The notes under the pieces are model-generated. The model did not search any database. It was not told where the DNA came from and was given only the letters and a program-made list of their open reading frames with translations. The translations under genes were made by a program, and so were the position numbers. DNA of 64,000 nt from Pseudomonas fluorescens (GTDB lineage Bacteria; Pseudomonadota; Gammaproteobacteria; Pseudomonadales; Pseudomonadaceae), in NCBI RefSeq assembly GCF_018614655.1, contig NZ_JAGGOG010000004.1, positions 1-64,000 of the forward strand, written 5' to 3'. Position 1 is the first letter of the stretch. Each line of letters opens with the position of its first letter. Positions 9,246-17,587 of this stretch are shown in pieces.

Positions 9246-9589
9246 TTCTGGGACCTGAATTTCGGGTCGCGTGCAGATGGCTTGCACAGCGACAAGTACA
9301 GTTTAAAAAACAAAACAAAAAACCAGTACAATTTAGCTTTGGTGTATCTGACCAGGTAAAGCCTGACTCTCCCCACAGGGTGCTCCAGACCGCCATGGCC
9401 GATGTGTCCAGGCCCTTCTGGCGGGAGTAATCGCACCAACGGACTATCCGAATGGATAAACGGCAGCTTAATATCCTGTCACCATGTGGCGAACCCTGTA
9501 GAACGGCCGTCTGATGCCCAATGGCAACAACGTCCCGCTTAACAGTGGCAGCTGTGCGCCACCTTTCGTTCATTTACAGGAGTCACCCT
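9246..9589. other. Spacer with a second GTACAG-type motif cluster and a DUF1127-like ORF tail
   Basis: Around 9294-9345 the sequence repeats the same vocabulary as upstream of the DUF1127 gene: AGTACAGTTT, a run of A-rich DNA, CCAGTACAATTT and GGTGTATCTGACC. The frame ending at 9430 finishes DVSRPFWRE, resembling the SKPFWR end of the neighbouring DUF1127 protein, but has no DUF1127 body. The region may be the promoter of the DUF2388 operon or the residue of a deleted gene. Confidence 0.4.
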
Positions 9590-9910
9590 ATGTCCCGTCT
9601 TCGCGTGCTGAGCGCTGCTGCGCTGCTGGTCCTGGCTGCCAACGCCAACGCTTCCAGCCTGATCATGACCACGGATTCGATTGTCGGCGCGTTAAAAGCC
9701 ACTTCCGACGCCAGCTCCGATGCAACCTCTTCCCTGCGTGACAACAAGGTCGTACGCGCCGCCCGTGACGACGCCGCCAGCTTTGTTGCCAGCGAAGGCG
9801 CCATTCGCGGCGTGAAACTGGAAAGCGCCTTGGCACAGATCCGCCAACAGGCCCCACAACTGAACACCGCCACTGACGCACAGTTGGCCCAGGCCATCCT
9901 GGCCATCTGA
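9590..9910 (+). CDS. DUF2388 secreted protein, copy 1
   Basis: 106 aa. An N-terminal Sec signal (MSRLRVLSAAALLVLAANANA, cleavage near residue 21) precedes the small DUF2388 domain. Core signature: DNKVVRAARDDAASFVAS, then G-IRG-KLESAL, then LAQAIL at the C-terminus. I chose the ATG at 9590, with AGGAG nine bases upstream, over an open frame reaching back to 9521. First of three tandem paralogs leading into a DUF4105 gene. DUF2388 is largely restricted to Pseudomonas, has no known biochemistry and is sometimes misannotated as a Holliday-junction helicase. Probably periplasmic. Confidence 0.88.
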   Translation: MSRLRVLSAAALLVLAANANASSLIMTTDSIVGALKATSDASSDATSSLRDNKVVRAARDDAASFVASEGAIRGVKLESALAQIRQQAPQLNTATDAQLAQAILAI

Positions 9911-10017
9911 CCGAAGGTTGGAACGAAGGGGGCGCCAACCGCCCCCTGATTCGACGCCGCTGGCTCTCGTCCGGGCATTACGCTAGCCTTGGCGCTCGTT
10001 TTCAGTTGTCGAGTCCC

Positions 10018-10326
10018 ATGGCTTTTTCATACCGCCTGTTGATCGTTTCCGTGTTGCTTTCTGCCTGCTGGTCGTCAACGGCCCTGGCTTTTGACCTGTC
10101 CACCCAGAGCGTCGTTGTCAGTGCGTATGCCACCAGCAAAGTGACCTCCGCACCGTTCGACCATAAACTGATACTGGCCGCCCAGGATGACGCTGCTGCT
10201 TTCATTGCCACTGACGGCCAATGGCGGGGAGCCCGACTGGAGTCAGCGCTGGACTATCTGCGTCGCACCCAGCCAAAACTTAAAGCCAGTGACCTTGAAC
10301 TGGCCCAAGCAATTCTCGTCCAATAA
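10018..10326 (+). CDS. DUF2388 secreted protein, copy 2 (divergent)
   Basis: 102 aa with signal peptide MAFSYRLLIVSVLLSACWSSTALA. It keeps the AAQDDAAAFIATDG, WRGARLESAL and ELAQAIL blocks but lacks the S-D-x-T-[ST]-S-x-R-D-[NS]-K segment shared by copies 1 and 3, having VTSAPFDHKLIL instead. The start is set at the ATG 10018; an in-frame TTG lies 12 bases earlier and no strong ribosome-binding site is visible. The 107-base gap from copy 1 leaves room for a separate promoter. Confidence 0.82.
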   Translation: MAFSYRLLIVSVLLSACWSSTALAFDLSTQSVVVSAYATSKVTSAPFDHKLILAAQDDAAAFIATDGQWRGARLESALDYLRRTQPKLKASDLELAQAILVQ

Positions 10327-10352
10327 TCATCTTCATGTTTCGGAGTCACCCC

Positions 10353-10673
10353 ATGCGTAGACCGCTGATCGCCGCCGCCCTCGGCCTGCTGTTGCTGACC
10401 GACGTTGCCCAGGCGCAAACCCTGGTGGCCACCAGTAACATCATTGTTCGTGCCTTTGGCCGCACCATTGATTTCACTTCGGACACCACCACTTCCATCC
10501 GTGACTCCAAAGTCGTGCGCGAAGCCCACGACGACGCCGCCAGTTTCGTTGCCACCCACGGCGACATTCGCGGCGCCCAACTGGAAGCCGCGTTCGATAC
10601 CCTGCGTACCCGTGTGCCCGAAGCCCGCGACGCCAGTGATCAGGTCCTCGCCGAAGCCATCCTCGCACTGTGA
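10353..10673 (+). CDS. DUF2388 secreted protein, copy 3
   Basis: 106 aa with signal peptide MRRPLIAAALGLLLLTDVAQA. Closest to copy 1: SDTTTSIRDSKVVREAHDDAASFVATHG, IRGAQLEAAF, LAEAILAL. The ATG at 10353 has a GGAG box upstream. It starts 26 bases after copy 2, and its TGA overlaps the GTG start of the DUF4105 gene, so the two are translationally coupled and probably work together. Confidence 0.87.
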   Translation: MRRPLIAAALGLLLLTDVAQAQTLVATSNIIVRAFGRTIDFTSDTTTSIRDSKVVREAHDDAASFVATHGDIRGAQLEAAFDTLRTRVPEARDASDQVLAEAILAL

Positions 10674-12631
10674 GGCGCCTCGCAGCCTGGCTCCTGGCCG
10701 GGACTGTGCTGCTGTGTGCCAGCGCAGCCCAGGCCAGCCTGCAACTGCGGCTCAAGACTGATGGCTTGAGCCCTGCCGAACAGCAGGCCAGCCAGGCATT
10801 GCTGGATGAAGCCATGCAATCCCTGCCGCCGCGCTTCATCGAGCAGTTGGACCGACGTATCGACGTCGGCTGGACCAACAACATGCCCGCAAACGCTTAC
10901 GGCCAGGCTTCGCTGGTGTCCGAACTGGACCTGAACCGCAACCTGCTGGCCAGCCTCACCGACGGCAGCGCCGCAACTAAACAGACCAACCGCCCCCACG
11001 GCACCGTGCGCCGGGAAATGCTTGCCACCGTGCTGCATGAACTGACCCACATCTACGACCGCGCGCGCCTGTGGTCCAGCGCCGACCGCACGCTGATCCA
11101 GCGTTGCAGCCGACAGAACAGCATCACCGGCCTGATTGGCCTGCCCGATCAATGCCGTGGCCAAAATGACCGCCGTTTCACCCTCAGCGATGACCCACGC
11201 CTGCTGGACCTGGCCGGCTGGCCGCAATATGTCGGCCGCCGTGGCGAACGCGAACAGAACAACCACCAGGTCGCGCGTAGCCCGGACATCTACGAAACCA
11301 CCAGCCCTCTGGAGTTCGTCGCGGTCAACATGGAGTACTTCCTTCTTGACCCGAGCTACGCCTGCCGACGCCCCGCGCTGTATCGCTATTACCAGGAACA
11401 CTTCGGCTGGGCGCCGCCGGCCAAGGACACCTGCGCCAAGACGTTCGCCTTCCTCAATGCCGGTAATGATTTCGCCAAAACACCCCTCGGCCAGGTCGAC
11501 CCGGAACGGGTATACGCCATCGACTACTTGCTGGCCGAAGCCAACCAGAACCTGGTAAGCCGCTGGGGCCACAGCATGTTGCGCCTGGTGATCTGCGCGC
11601 CAGGCCGGCCCCGAGGCCCGGATTGTCGGCTGGATCTGGACCAACACCTGGTGTTGTCCTACCGCGCCTTCGTTGGTGACGTACAACTGTCGAGCTGGGA
11701 TGGCCTGGTGGGCAAGTACCCATCACGCCTGTTCGTGCTGCCGCTGGCCCAGGTGATCGACGAATACACCAAGACCGAACTGCGTAGCCTGGCCTCGGTA
11801 CCGCTGATCCTGACGCGCCAGGAGATCAACGACACTGTCGAGCACGCCGCTGAGATGCACTGGAGCTACGACGGTAATTACTTCTTCCTCTCCAACAACT
11901 GCGCGGTGGAGGGCCTGAAACTGTTACGCAGCGGCAGCGCCAACCCGCAACTGACCGGTTTGGACAACATCACCCCCAACGGTTTGCTGGAAGTGCTGAA
12001 GGGCCGGGGTCTGGCCGACACCAGCGTGCTGGACGACCCTAAAGAGGCACTGCGCCTGGGCTATCACTTCGATTCCTTCCGCGAGCGTTACCAGGCGATG
12101 TTCGAGGTGCTGCGCAAACACCTGCCCATCCAACAGACCCAGGTCGAAGACTGGCTGGCGCTAAGCGCCGAAGAGCGTCGCCCATGGTTCGATAAGGCCG
12201 ACCTGCGCACCAGCGCCGCCTTGCTGCTGCTGGAGCAGGCAAGTTTCCGCCGGCAACTGATGCTGGCTCAGGATGAGGTCAAGCAACGCTACCTCGGCGC
12301 CCGGGAGCTGAAGAACGGCGGGATGGACAAGGCCAATGCCACCTTGCAGCAGATCCTCGCCAATAGCGGCTTCCTCAGTCGCCCGGCGGAATTGCTCGGC
12401 AGCCGTGGTTACGGCCTGCCGCAGCCCGTCGAGTCGCAACGTCTGGAGTCGGAAAGCGCCTCGCGCCAGAAGCAGCTGCAGTTGCTGACCGGCGACCTGG
12501 ATAAAGAGGTGAGGGCGCTGCTTGATCCGTCCCGTGCAGCGCAGATTGCCGCGAGCGAAGCCAATCTCAAGCAACTGGGCGAACACTTGCGTGCGCTGCA
12601 CAAAGCGGCCGGTGGATTGGAATTGCCTTGA
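10670..12631 (+). CDS. DUF4105 (Lnb N-terminal-like) periplasmic protein
   Basis: 653 aa starting at a GTG that overlaps the preceding stop, with signal peptide RLAAWLLAGTVLLCASAAQA. Two candidate active sites are visible. HELTH (residues 123-127, in TVLHELTHIYDR) is a zincin-type zinc-binding motif. A later DUF4105 region has WGHSML (His301) and SNNCAVEGLKLL (Cys411), the His/Cys pattern expected of a permuted NlpC/P60-like papain fold. The C-terminal ~150 residues look helical and coiled. Probably a periplasmic hydrolase or adaptor acting on cell-wall or lipoprotein substrates. The catalytic reading is inference; no substrate is known. Confidence 0.82.
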   Translation: MRRLAAWLLAGTVLLCASAAQASLQLRLKTDGLSPAEQQASQALLDEAMQSLPPRFIEQLDRRIDVGWTNNMPANAYGQASLVSELDLNRNLLASLTDGSAATKQTNRPHGTVRREMLATVLHELTHIYDRARLWSSADRTLIQRCSRQNSITGLIGLPDQCRGQNDRRFTLSDDPRLLDLAGWPQYVGRRGEREQNNHQVARSPDIYETTSPLEFVAVNMEYFLLDPSYACRRPALYRYYQEHFGWAPPAKDTCAKTFAFLNAGNDFAKTPLGQVDPERVYAIDYLLAEANQNLVSRWGHSMLRLVICAPGRPRGPDCRLDLDQHLVLSYRAFVGDVQLSSWDGLVGKYPSRLFVLPLAQVIDEYTKTELRSLASVPLILTRQEINDTVEHAAEMHWSYDGNYFFLSNNCAVEGLKLLRSGSANPQLTGLDNITPNGLLEVLKGRGLADTSVLDDPKEALRLGYHFDSFRERYQAMFEVLRKHLPIQQTQVEDWLALSAEERRPWFDKADLRTSAALLLLEQASFRRQLMLAQDEVKQRYLGARELKNGGMDKANATLQQILANSGFLSRPAELLGSRGYGLPQPVESQRLESESASRQKQLQLLTGDLDKEVRALLDPSRAAQIAASEANLKQLGEHLRALHKAAGGLELP

Positions 12632-12633
12632 AG

Positions 12634-12720
12634 GCATCGCAGGCAAGTCGAAAGCGGTGCATCAGTCGCAGATTCAGTGCCTGACACACCGCTTTCGCGA
12701 GCAAGCCCGCTCCCACATTT
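12634..12720. repeat. Hybrid REP element
   Basis: AAAGCGGTG (12651-12659) pairs with CACCGCTTT (12687-12695). The right flank continues as the common TTTCGCGAGCAAGCCCGCTC core. The left flank (GCATCGCAGGCAAGTC) belongs to a different REP family, seen again at 46.6 kb. It lies between convergent genes and may help terminate both. Confidence 0.75.
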
Positions 12721-12759
12721 GACCGTGTACGCTTCAACTTATCGCCCCAACAACACCGT

Positions 12760-13161
12760 CTACAACGCCTCGCCATGCTCCTCCGGCAACTGCTCATCCA
12801 GATGCAACCACGGCAATCGGTTCGCCACCCAAATATGCCGATCTGCCGGTGCCCGCTCAGGATAATCCAGCGTCGCGATAGTCACATCGATGCTCTCCGG
12901 GCTCAGTTGTGTCACCAGCGCCAACTGCGCCCCACAATTCGAACAGAAATATCGCGTGCACGTCGCTGAAGAATCGTACTGCGCAGGCTGCCCGGCGACC
13001 CAGGTGAACGCTGATCGGGGCAGGGTGATCCAGGTCGTCACCAGCCCGCCACTGACACGCCGGCAAATCGAACAGTGACAATGGGCAATGTCCACCAACG
13101 GTCCATCGAACCGGTAACGCACGCTGCCGCAATGGCAGCCACCAGCGTGTTGCTCGCTCAT
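12760..13161 (-). CDS. GFA family zinc protein (glutathione-dependent formaldehyde-activating-like)
   Basis: 133 aa. Three cysteine clusters match the GFA/CENP-V fold: GGCHCGSVRY (Cys9, Cys11), AHCHCSICRR (about 37-42) and YFCSNCGAQL (about 92-95), which bind structural and catalytic zinc. Original members form S-hydroxymethylglutathione from formaldehyde, but many GFA proteins are uncharacterised and this activity should not be assumed. Stand-alone gene, convergent with the DUF4105 gene. Confidence 0.88.
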   Translation of the reverse strand: MSEQHAGGCHCGSVRYRFDGPLVDIAHCHCSICRRVSGGLVTTWITLPRSAFTWVAGQPAQYDSSATCTRYFCSNCGAQLALVTQLSPESIDVTIATLDYPERAPADRHIWVANRLPWLHLDEQLPEEHGEAL

Positions 13162-13284
13162 TTTCCACCTCCCAGGCTCATCAATTCGTCAGATTACTCC
13201 CCGTCGCCTGTTTGCTCAGCGAAAGCTGGCTGAAAGCTTCCGGGTCTAGGATCGCCTCCCACTACCGGCAACAGACCGGTTGTT

Positions 13285-13295
13285 AACAACAACAA
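13285..13295 (+). promoter_or_regulatory. Crc/Hfq CA motif in the citM leader
   Basis: AACAACAACAA fits the AAnAAnAA catabolite-activity motif bound by Hfq-Crc in Pseudomonas mRNAs of non-preferred or secondary carbon genes. It lies about 130 bases upstream of the citrate transporter start, and its last A is the first base of an ATG that opens a 35-codon frame. Binding is inferred from the motif. Confidence 0.65.
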
Positions 13296-13402
13296 TGGTG
13301 ATTCCCGATGTCCCCTCGTACCCGCCTGTTCGCCCCGACCCCACCCGTACGCCTCGCGCTTTTCGTTCTGCGCTGACCCCTAACCGGTTCGCCATTCCCT
13401 AG
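13295..13402 (+). CDS. Possible 35-aa leader peptide upstream of citM
   Basis: ATG at 13295-13297 directly at the CA motif, stop TAG at 13400-13402, 24 bases before the citM start. The peptide is rich in Pro and Arg (begins MVIPDVPSYPPVRP, ends NRFAIP). A second overlapping frame (13308-13376, 22 aa) also opens here. No convincing Shine-Dalgarno precedes the ATG. Pro-rich uORFs can stall ribosomes, but translation is unproven and this may be chance. Confidence 0.3.
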   Translation: MVIPDVPSYPPVRPDPTRTPRAFRSALTPNRFAIP

Positions 13403-13426
13403 CCGCGCTACGCCTGGAGTATTCCT

Positions 13427-14734
13427 ATGCTGACTTTCCTTGGCTTTGCCATGGTCATCACGTTCATGTTCTTGATCATGACCAAGCGCCTGTCCGCGCT
13501 AATCGCTCTGATCATTGTTCCAATACTGTTCGCGCTGTTCGGTGGTTTTGCACCGAAGATCGGCCCGATGATGCTCGAAGGCATCACCAAGCTCGCGCCG
13601 ACTGGCGTGATGCTGATGTTTGCCATCCTCTATTTTGCCTTGATGATCGACTCTGGCCTGTTCGACCCGGCCGTGCGCAAGATCCTCAAGCTGGTCAAGG
13701 GCGACCCGCTGAAAGTCTCGGTCGGTACGGCCGTACTGGCACTGGTGGTATCCCTTGACGGTGACGGCGCCACCACCTACATGATCTGCGTGGCCGCCAT
13801 GCTGCCGCTGTACCAGCGCATCGGCATGAGCCCGCGGATCATGGCCGGCTTGATCATCCTCGCCGGCGGCGTGATGAACATGACCCCTTGGGGTGGCCCG
13901 ACTGCCCGTGCCGCCAGTGCCTTGCACGTGGACCCGTCGGACATTTTCGTGCCGATGATCCCGGCGATGCTCGCTGGCGTGGTGGCGATCCTGGTGATTG
14001 CCTACATGTATGGTAAGCGCGAACGTGCACGCCTCGGTGAACTGCACTTGCAGGGCGATGAAATCGACCACAGCGAAATCAGCGTCTCGCAATATCCGGA
14101 CGCCCGCCGTCCAAAGCTGATCTGGTTCAACGGCGCCCTGACCTTCGCCCTGATGTGCACCCTGATCGCCGGCCTGTTGCCGTTGCCGGTGCTGTTCATG
14201 GTGGCCTTCAGTATTGCGATGATCGTCAACTACCCATGCCTGCAGCAGCAGAAAGACCGCGTCGCCGCCCACGCCGGCAGCGTATTGGCGGTGGTCGGGC
14301 TGATCTTCGCCGCCGGTATCTTCACCGGCATCTTGTCGGGCACCGGCATGGTCGACGCCATGTCCAAGAGCTTGCTGGCGGTAATCCCAGAGGCAATGGG
14401 TCCTTACCTGGCGGTAATCACTGCGCTCGTCAGCATGCCGTTCACCTTCTTCATGTCCAACGATGCCTTCTACTACGGCGTATTGCCGGTACTGGCCGAA
14501 GCCGCCAGCCACTACGGTATTACCGCCGTGGAAATGGCCCGCGCCTCGATCGTTGGGCAACCCGTACACCTGCTGAGCCCGCTGGTGCCTTCGACCTACC
14601 TGCTGGTGGCCCTGGCCGGTATCGAATTCGGTGATCACCAACGCTTTACTCTCAAGTGGGCAGTGCTGGTATGCCTGTGCATAATGTTCGCCGCGTTGCT
14701 GATGGGGATTTTTCCGCTGTTCAGCACTCTATAA
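13427..14734 (+). CDS. CitMHS family citrate:metal/proton symporter
   Basis: 435 aa polytopic membrane protein with about 11-12 helices. Family features include MLTFLGFAMVITFMFLIMTKRLSALIALI at the N-terminus, SLDGDGATTYMICVAAMLPLY (the conserved DGDG-TT loop) and NMTPWGGPTARAASAL. CitMHS carriers import citrate complexed with Mg2+ or Ca2+ in exchange for protons. It starts with a GGAG box 8-10 bases upstream. Its leader holds a Crc/Hfq motif, consistent with catabolite repression; Pseudomonas prefers organic acids, so the hierarchy may be subtle. Confidence 0.93.
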   Translation: MLTFLGFAMVITFMFLIMTKRLSALIALIIVPILFALFGGFAPKIGPMMLEGITKLAPTGVMLMFAILYFALMIDSGLFDPAVRKILKLVKGDPLKVSVGTAVLALVVSLDGDGATTYMICVAAMLPLYQRIGMSPRIMAGLIILAGGVMNMTPWGGPTARAASALHVDPSDIFVPMIPAMLAGVVAILVIAYMYGKRERARLGELHLQGDEIDHSEISVSQYPDARRPKLIWFNGALTFALMCTLIAGLLPLPVLFMVAFSIAMIVNYPCLQQQKDRVAAHAGSVLAVVGLIFAAGIFTGILSGTGMVDAMSKSLLAVIPEAMGPYLAVITALVSMPFTFFMSNDAFYYGVLPVLAEAASHYGITAVEMARASIVGQPVHLLSPLVPSTYLLVALAGIEFGDHQRFTLKWAVLVCLCIMFAALLMGIFPLFSTL

Positions 14735-14797
14735 TCGTACCGAATCACCGCGCGGCGCTTCAGCTGGCGCGGTTAACACTTGCTCAAAGGAATACAC

Positions 14798-15565
14798 ATG
14801 GAATGGCTGACCAATCCGGAAATCTGGATTGCCTTCTTCACCCTGACGGCTCTCGAGATCGTCCTGGGCATCGATAACATCATCATGATTTCGATCCTGG
14901 TCAGCCGTATGCCCAAGCATATGCAGGCGCGCACCCGGATCTTCGGCCTGGCCCTGGCCATGGTCACGCGAATCCTGTTGCTGCTGTCGATCACCTGGGT
15001 CATGCAACTGACCGCCGATCTGTTCGTGGTTCTCGGCCAGGGTATTTCCGGCCGCGACATGATCCTGTTCTTCGGTGGCCTGTTTCTGCTGTGGAAAAGC
15101 TCCCAGGAGATGTACCACGCCCTGGAAGGTGAAGACGAAACCCAGGACGAGCCGAAAGGCGCCGGTGGCAAGTTCATCTACACCATCATCCAGATCGCGA
15201 TCATCGACATCGTGTTTTCCCTGGACTCGGTCATCACCGCCGTCGGCATGGTGTCCCACGTCCCGGTGATGGTGGCCGCGATCGTCGTCGCCGTACTGGT
15301 AATGATGCTGGCCGCTGGCACCATCAGCGAATTCATCGACAAACACCCGTCGTTGAAGATGCTGGCGCTGTCGTTCCTGCTGGTGGTGGGTACCGTGCTG
15401 ATTGCCGAAGCCTTCGACGTTCACGTGCCGAAAGGCTACGTCTACTTCGCCATGGCCTTCTCCCTAGCCGTAGAAGCGGTGAACATCAAGATGCGCACCG
15501 CCATCGCGAAAAAGAAGAAACAGCAGGACCCGGTGAAACTGCGCAAGGACATTCCGGGTCAATAA
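14798..15565 (+). CDS. TerC family integral membrane protein
   Basis: 255 aa with about seven membrane helices. The TerC hallmarks are present: LEIVLGIDNIIMISIL (residues 20-35, with the conserved GIDN acidic site) and IAIIDIVFSLDSVITAVGM (with FSLDS). Relatives (Alx, MeeF/YoaE) export Mn2+ or help load metal onto exported proteins. The ATG at 14798 is chosen over an upstream start because AAAGGA precedes it at proper distance. Likely monocistronic, ending in a REP/terminator. Substrate not determinable. Confidence 0.92.
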   Translation: MEWLTNPEIWIAFFTLTALEIVLGIDNIIMISILVSRMPKHMQARTRIFGLALAMVTRILLLLSITWVMQLTADLFVVLGQGISGRDMILFFGGLFLLWKSSQEMYHALEGEDETQDEPKGAGGKFIYTIIQIAIIDIVFSLDSVITAVGMVSHVPVMVAAIVVAVLVMMLAAGTISEFIDKHPSLKMLALSFLLVVGTVLIAEAFDVHVPKGYVYFAMAFSLAVEAVNIKMRTAIAKKKKQQDPVKLRKDIPGQ

Positions 15566-15577
15566 GCTGGGGGCTCC

Positions 15578-15690
15578 CTGTAGGAGCGAGCTTGCTCGCG
15601 AAGGTCGTCAACGATACCGCGTACTGTCTGGTTAAACGCGGTGTCCTGACGCTCTTCGCGAGCAAGCTCGCTCCTACAGAGCCCCTTTTT
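15578..15690. repeat. REP palindrome with T-run (terminator for terC)
   Basis: CTGTAGGAGCGAGCTTGCTC and six further bases (15578-15603) pair perfectly (26 bp) with 15654-15679. The spacer is 50 bases. The right arm is followed by AGCCCC and seven Ts, so the element can act as an intrinsic terminator for the TerC gene. The core GGAGCGAGCTTGCTCGCG is a P. fluorescens REP variant. Confidence 0.85.
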
Positions 15691-15860
15691 TTCATCTGCA
15701 AAAAGCTGATTTCATGACAGTTTTGTTTCAATCCCATCTTTAGCTATGCGATGCTGGCGCAGAGCCCATTCGCCAACTACAGCTTAAGTACAAGACGTAG
15801 CACAGCACGCGGCACTATTACTTGCCCCGATGGGGCACGACTCAATACAGGGGGCCGAGC

Positions 15861-17519
15861 ATGCTGACCCTGCTCAATCTGCTTTCCGCCGTGACCCTGT
15901 TGATCTGGGGTACGCACATCGTCCGGACCGGCATCCTGCGGGTTTACGGTTCCAACTTGCGCCAAGTCATCGGGCAGAACATGTCCAAGCGCTGGCTGGC
16001 GTTTATCGCCGGCATCCTCGTGACCGCCATGGTGCAAAGCAGTAACGCTACGGCAATGCTGGTGACCTCCTTTGTCGGCCAGGGCCTGATGGGGCTGGTG
16101 CCCGCCCTGGCAACCATGCTCGGCGCTGACGTCGGGACCGCGCTGATGGCCCGGGTGCTGACATTGGACCTGTCCTGGCTGTCGCCGCTGCTGATTTTTC
16201 TTGGGGTGATTTTCTTCCTGTCCCGCAAACAGACCCGAGCCGGGCAGATGGGCCGAGTCGGTATCGGCCTGGGCCTGATCATCCTCGCGCTGCAATTGAT
16301 CGTCGAAGCCGCCGGCCCCATTACCCATGCACAGGGCGTTAAAGTCCTGTTCGCTTCATTGACCGGGGATATCTTGCTCGACGCTCTGATCGGCGCCCTG
16401 TTCGCAATGATTTCCTACTCCAGCCTGGCCGCCGTCCTGCTGACCGCCACCCTGGCCGGCGCGGGAGTTATCAGCTTGCACGTGGCCATCGGCCTGGTGA
16501 TCGGTGCCAACATCGGCAGCGGCGTGCTGGCGTTTCTCAGCACCAGCATGCAGAACGCCGCCGGTCGCCAAGTGGCCCTGGGTAGCTTGTTGTACAAGCT
16601 GATCGGCTTACTGCTGATCATTCCGGTCCTCGATCCGCTGGTGAAGTGGATGGACAGCCTGGACTACAGCCCCCAAGGCATGGTGATCTCCTTTCACCTG
16701 CTCTATAACGTCACCCGCTGCCTGATTCTGTTGCCCACCATCGGTCCGATGGCCCGCCTGTGCGCCTGGCTGCTGCCGGAGCGTGAAGAGGTCAACGGCC
16801 TGGCCAAGCCGCGCCACCTGGATCTGACGGCATTGGCCACCCCGAGCCTGGCGCTGGCCAACGCGGCCCGCGAAACCCTGCGCCTGGGGGACCTGATCGA
16901 CAACATGCTCACCGCAATGCTGGAAGTGCTGCGGGGCAAGCAGACCGCCATCACCCAGGAAATACGCAGCCTGAGCGACGACGTCGAGGCGCTCTACAGC
17001 GCCATCAAACTTTACCTCGCGCAAATGCCTCGCGAAGACCTCAGCGAACAGGACAGCCGCCGCTGGGCCGAGATCATCGAACTGTCGATCAACCTGAAAC
17101 TGGCCGGGGACCTGATCGAGCGCATGTTGCGCAAGGTCCAGCAGCAAAAGACCTCCCAGCGCCGCTCGTTTTCCGAAGTCGGCCTGGAAGAACTGGCGGG
17201 CCTTCAAACACAGTTGATCGCCAACCTGCGCCTGGGCCTCTCGGTGTTCCTCAGTGCCGACCCGGAAAGCGCCCGGCAACTGCTGCGGGAAAAGCGCCGG
17301 TTCCGCGCCCAGGAGCGGCGCCTGGCTCACGCCCACGTCAGCCGCCTGCAACGCAAAATCGTACAAAGCCTGGAGACCAGTTCCCTGCACCTGGAGCTGA
17401 TAGCCGACATGAAACGTCTGAACTCGCTGTTCTGCAGCAGTGCCTATGTGGTACTGGAAACCTCCGAGACCGGAGCACTGGGGGCGGACAATATGACCGA
17501 TATCACCCATTCGCCCTGA
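15861..17519 (+). CDS. Na/Pi cotransporter family protein (NptA-like, with PhoU-like tail)
   Basis: 552 aa. Residues 1-310 hold two inverted repeats of the Na+/phosphate cotransporter fold, marked by QSSNATAMLVTSFVGQGL and the second-repeat SYSSLAAVLLTATLAGAG. The C-terminal ~220 residues are helical and PhoU-like (DLIDNMLTAMLEVLRG...DVEALYSAIKLYL). E. coli YjbB has this layout and exports phosphate. The start at 15861 (MLTLLNLLSAVTLLIWGTHIVRTG) is the conserved one; the frame is open to 15822. Probably moves phosphate; direction unknown. Confidence 0.9.
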   Translation: MLTLLNLLSAVTLLIWGTHIVRTGILRVYGSNLRQVIGQNMSKRWLAFIAGILVTAMVQSSNATAMLVTSFVGQGLMGLVPALATMLGADVGTALMARVLTLDLSWLSPLLIFLGVIFFLSRKQTRAGQMGRVGIGLGLIILALQLIVEAAGPITHAQGVKVLFASLTGDILLDALIGALFAMISYSSLAAVLLTATLAGAGVISLHVAIGLVIGANIGSGVLAFLSTSMQNAAGRQVALGSLLYKLIGLLLIIPVLDPLVKWMDSLDYSPQGMVISFHLLYNVTRCLILLPTIGPMARLCAWLLPEREEVNGLAKPRHLDLTALATPSLALANAARETLRLGDLIDNMLTAMLEVLRGKQTAITQEIRSLSDDVEALYSAIKLYLAQMPREDLSEQDSRRWAEIIELSINLKLAGDLIERMLRKVQQQKTSQRRSFSEVGLEELAGLQTQLIANLRLGLSVFLSADPESARQLLREKRRFRAQERRLAHAHVSRLQRKIVQSLETSSLHLELIADMKRLNSLFCSSAYVVLETSETGALGADNMTDITHSP

Positions 17520-17587
17520 ACGTCCGGCCGACACAGAAGTCAGTTATAGCTGACGGGAGAAACACACTCTCTGCCAGGGACCTGCTT

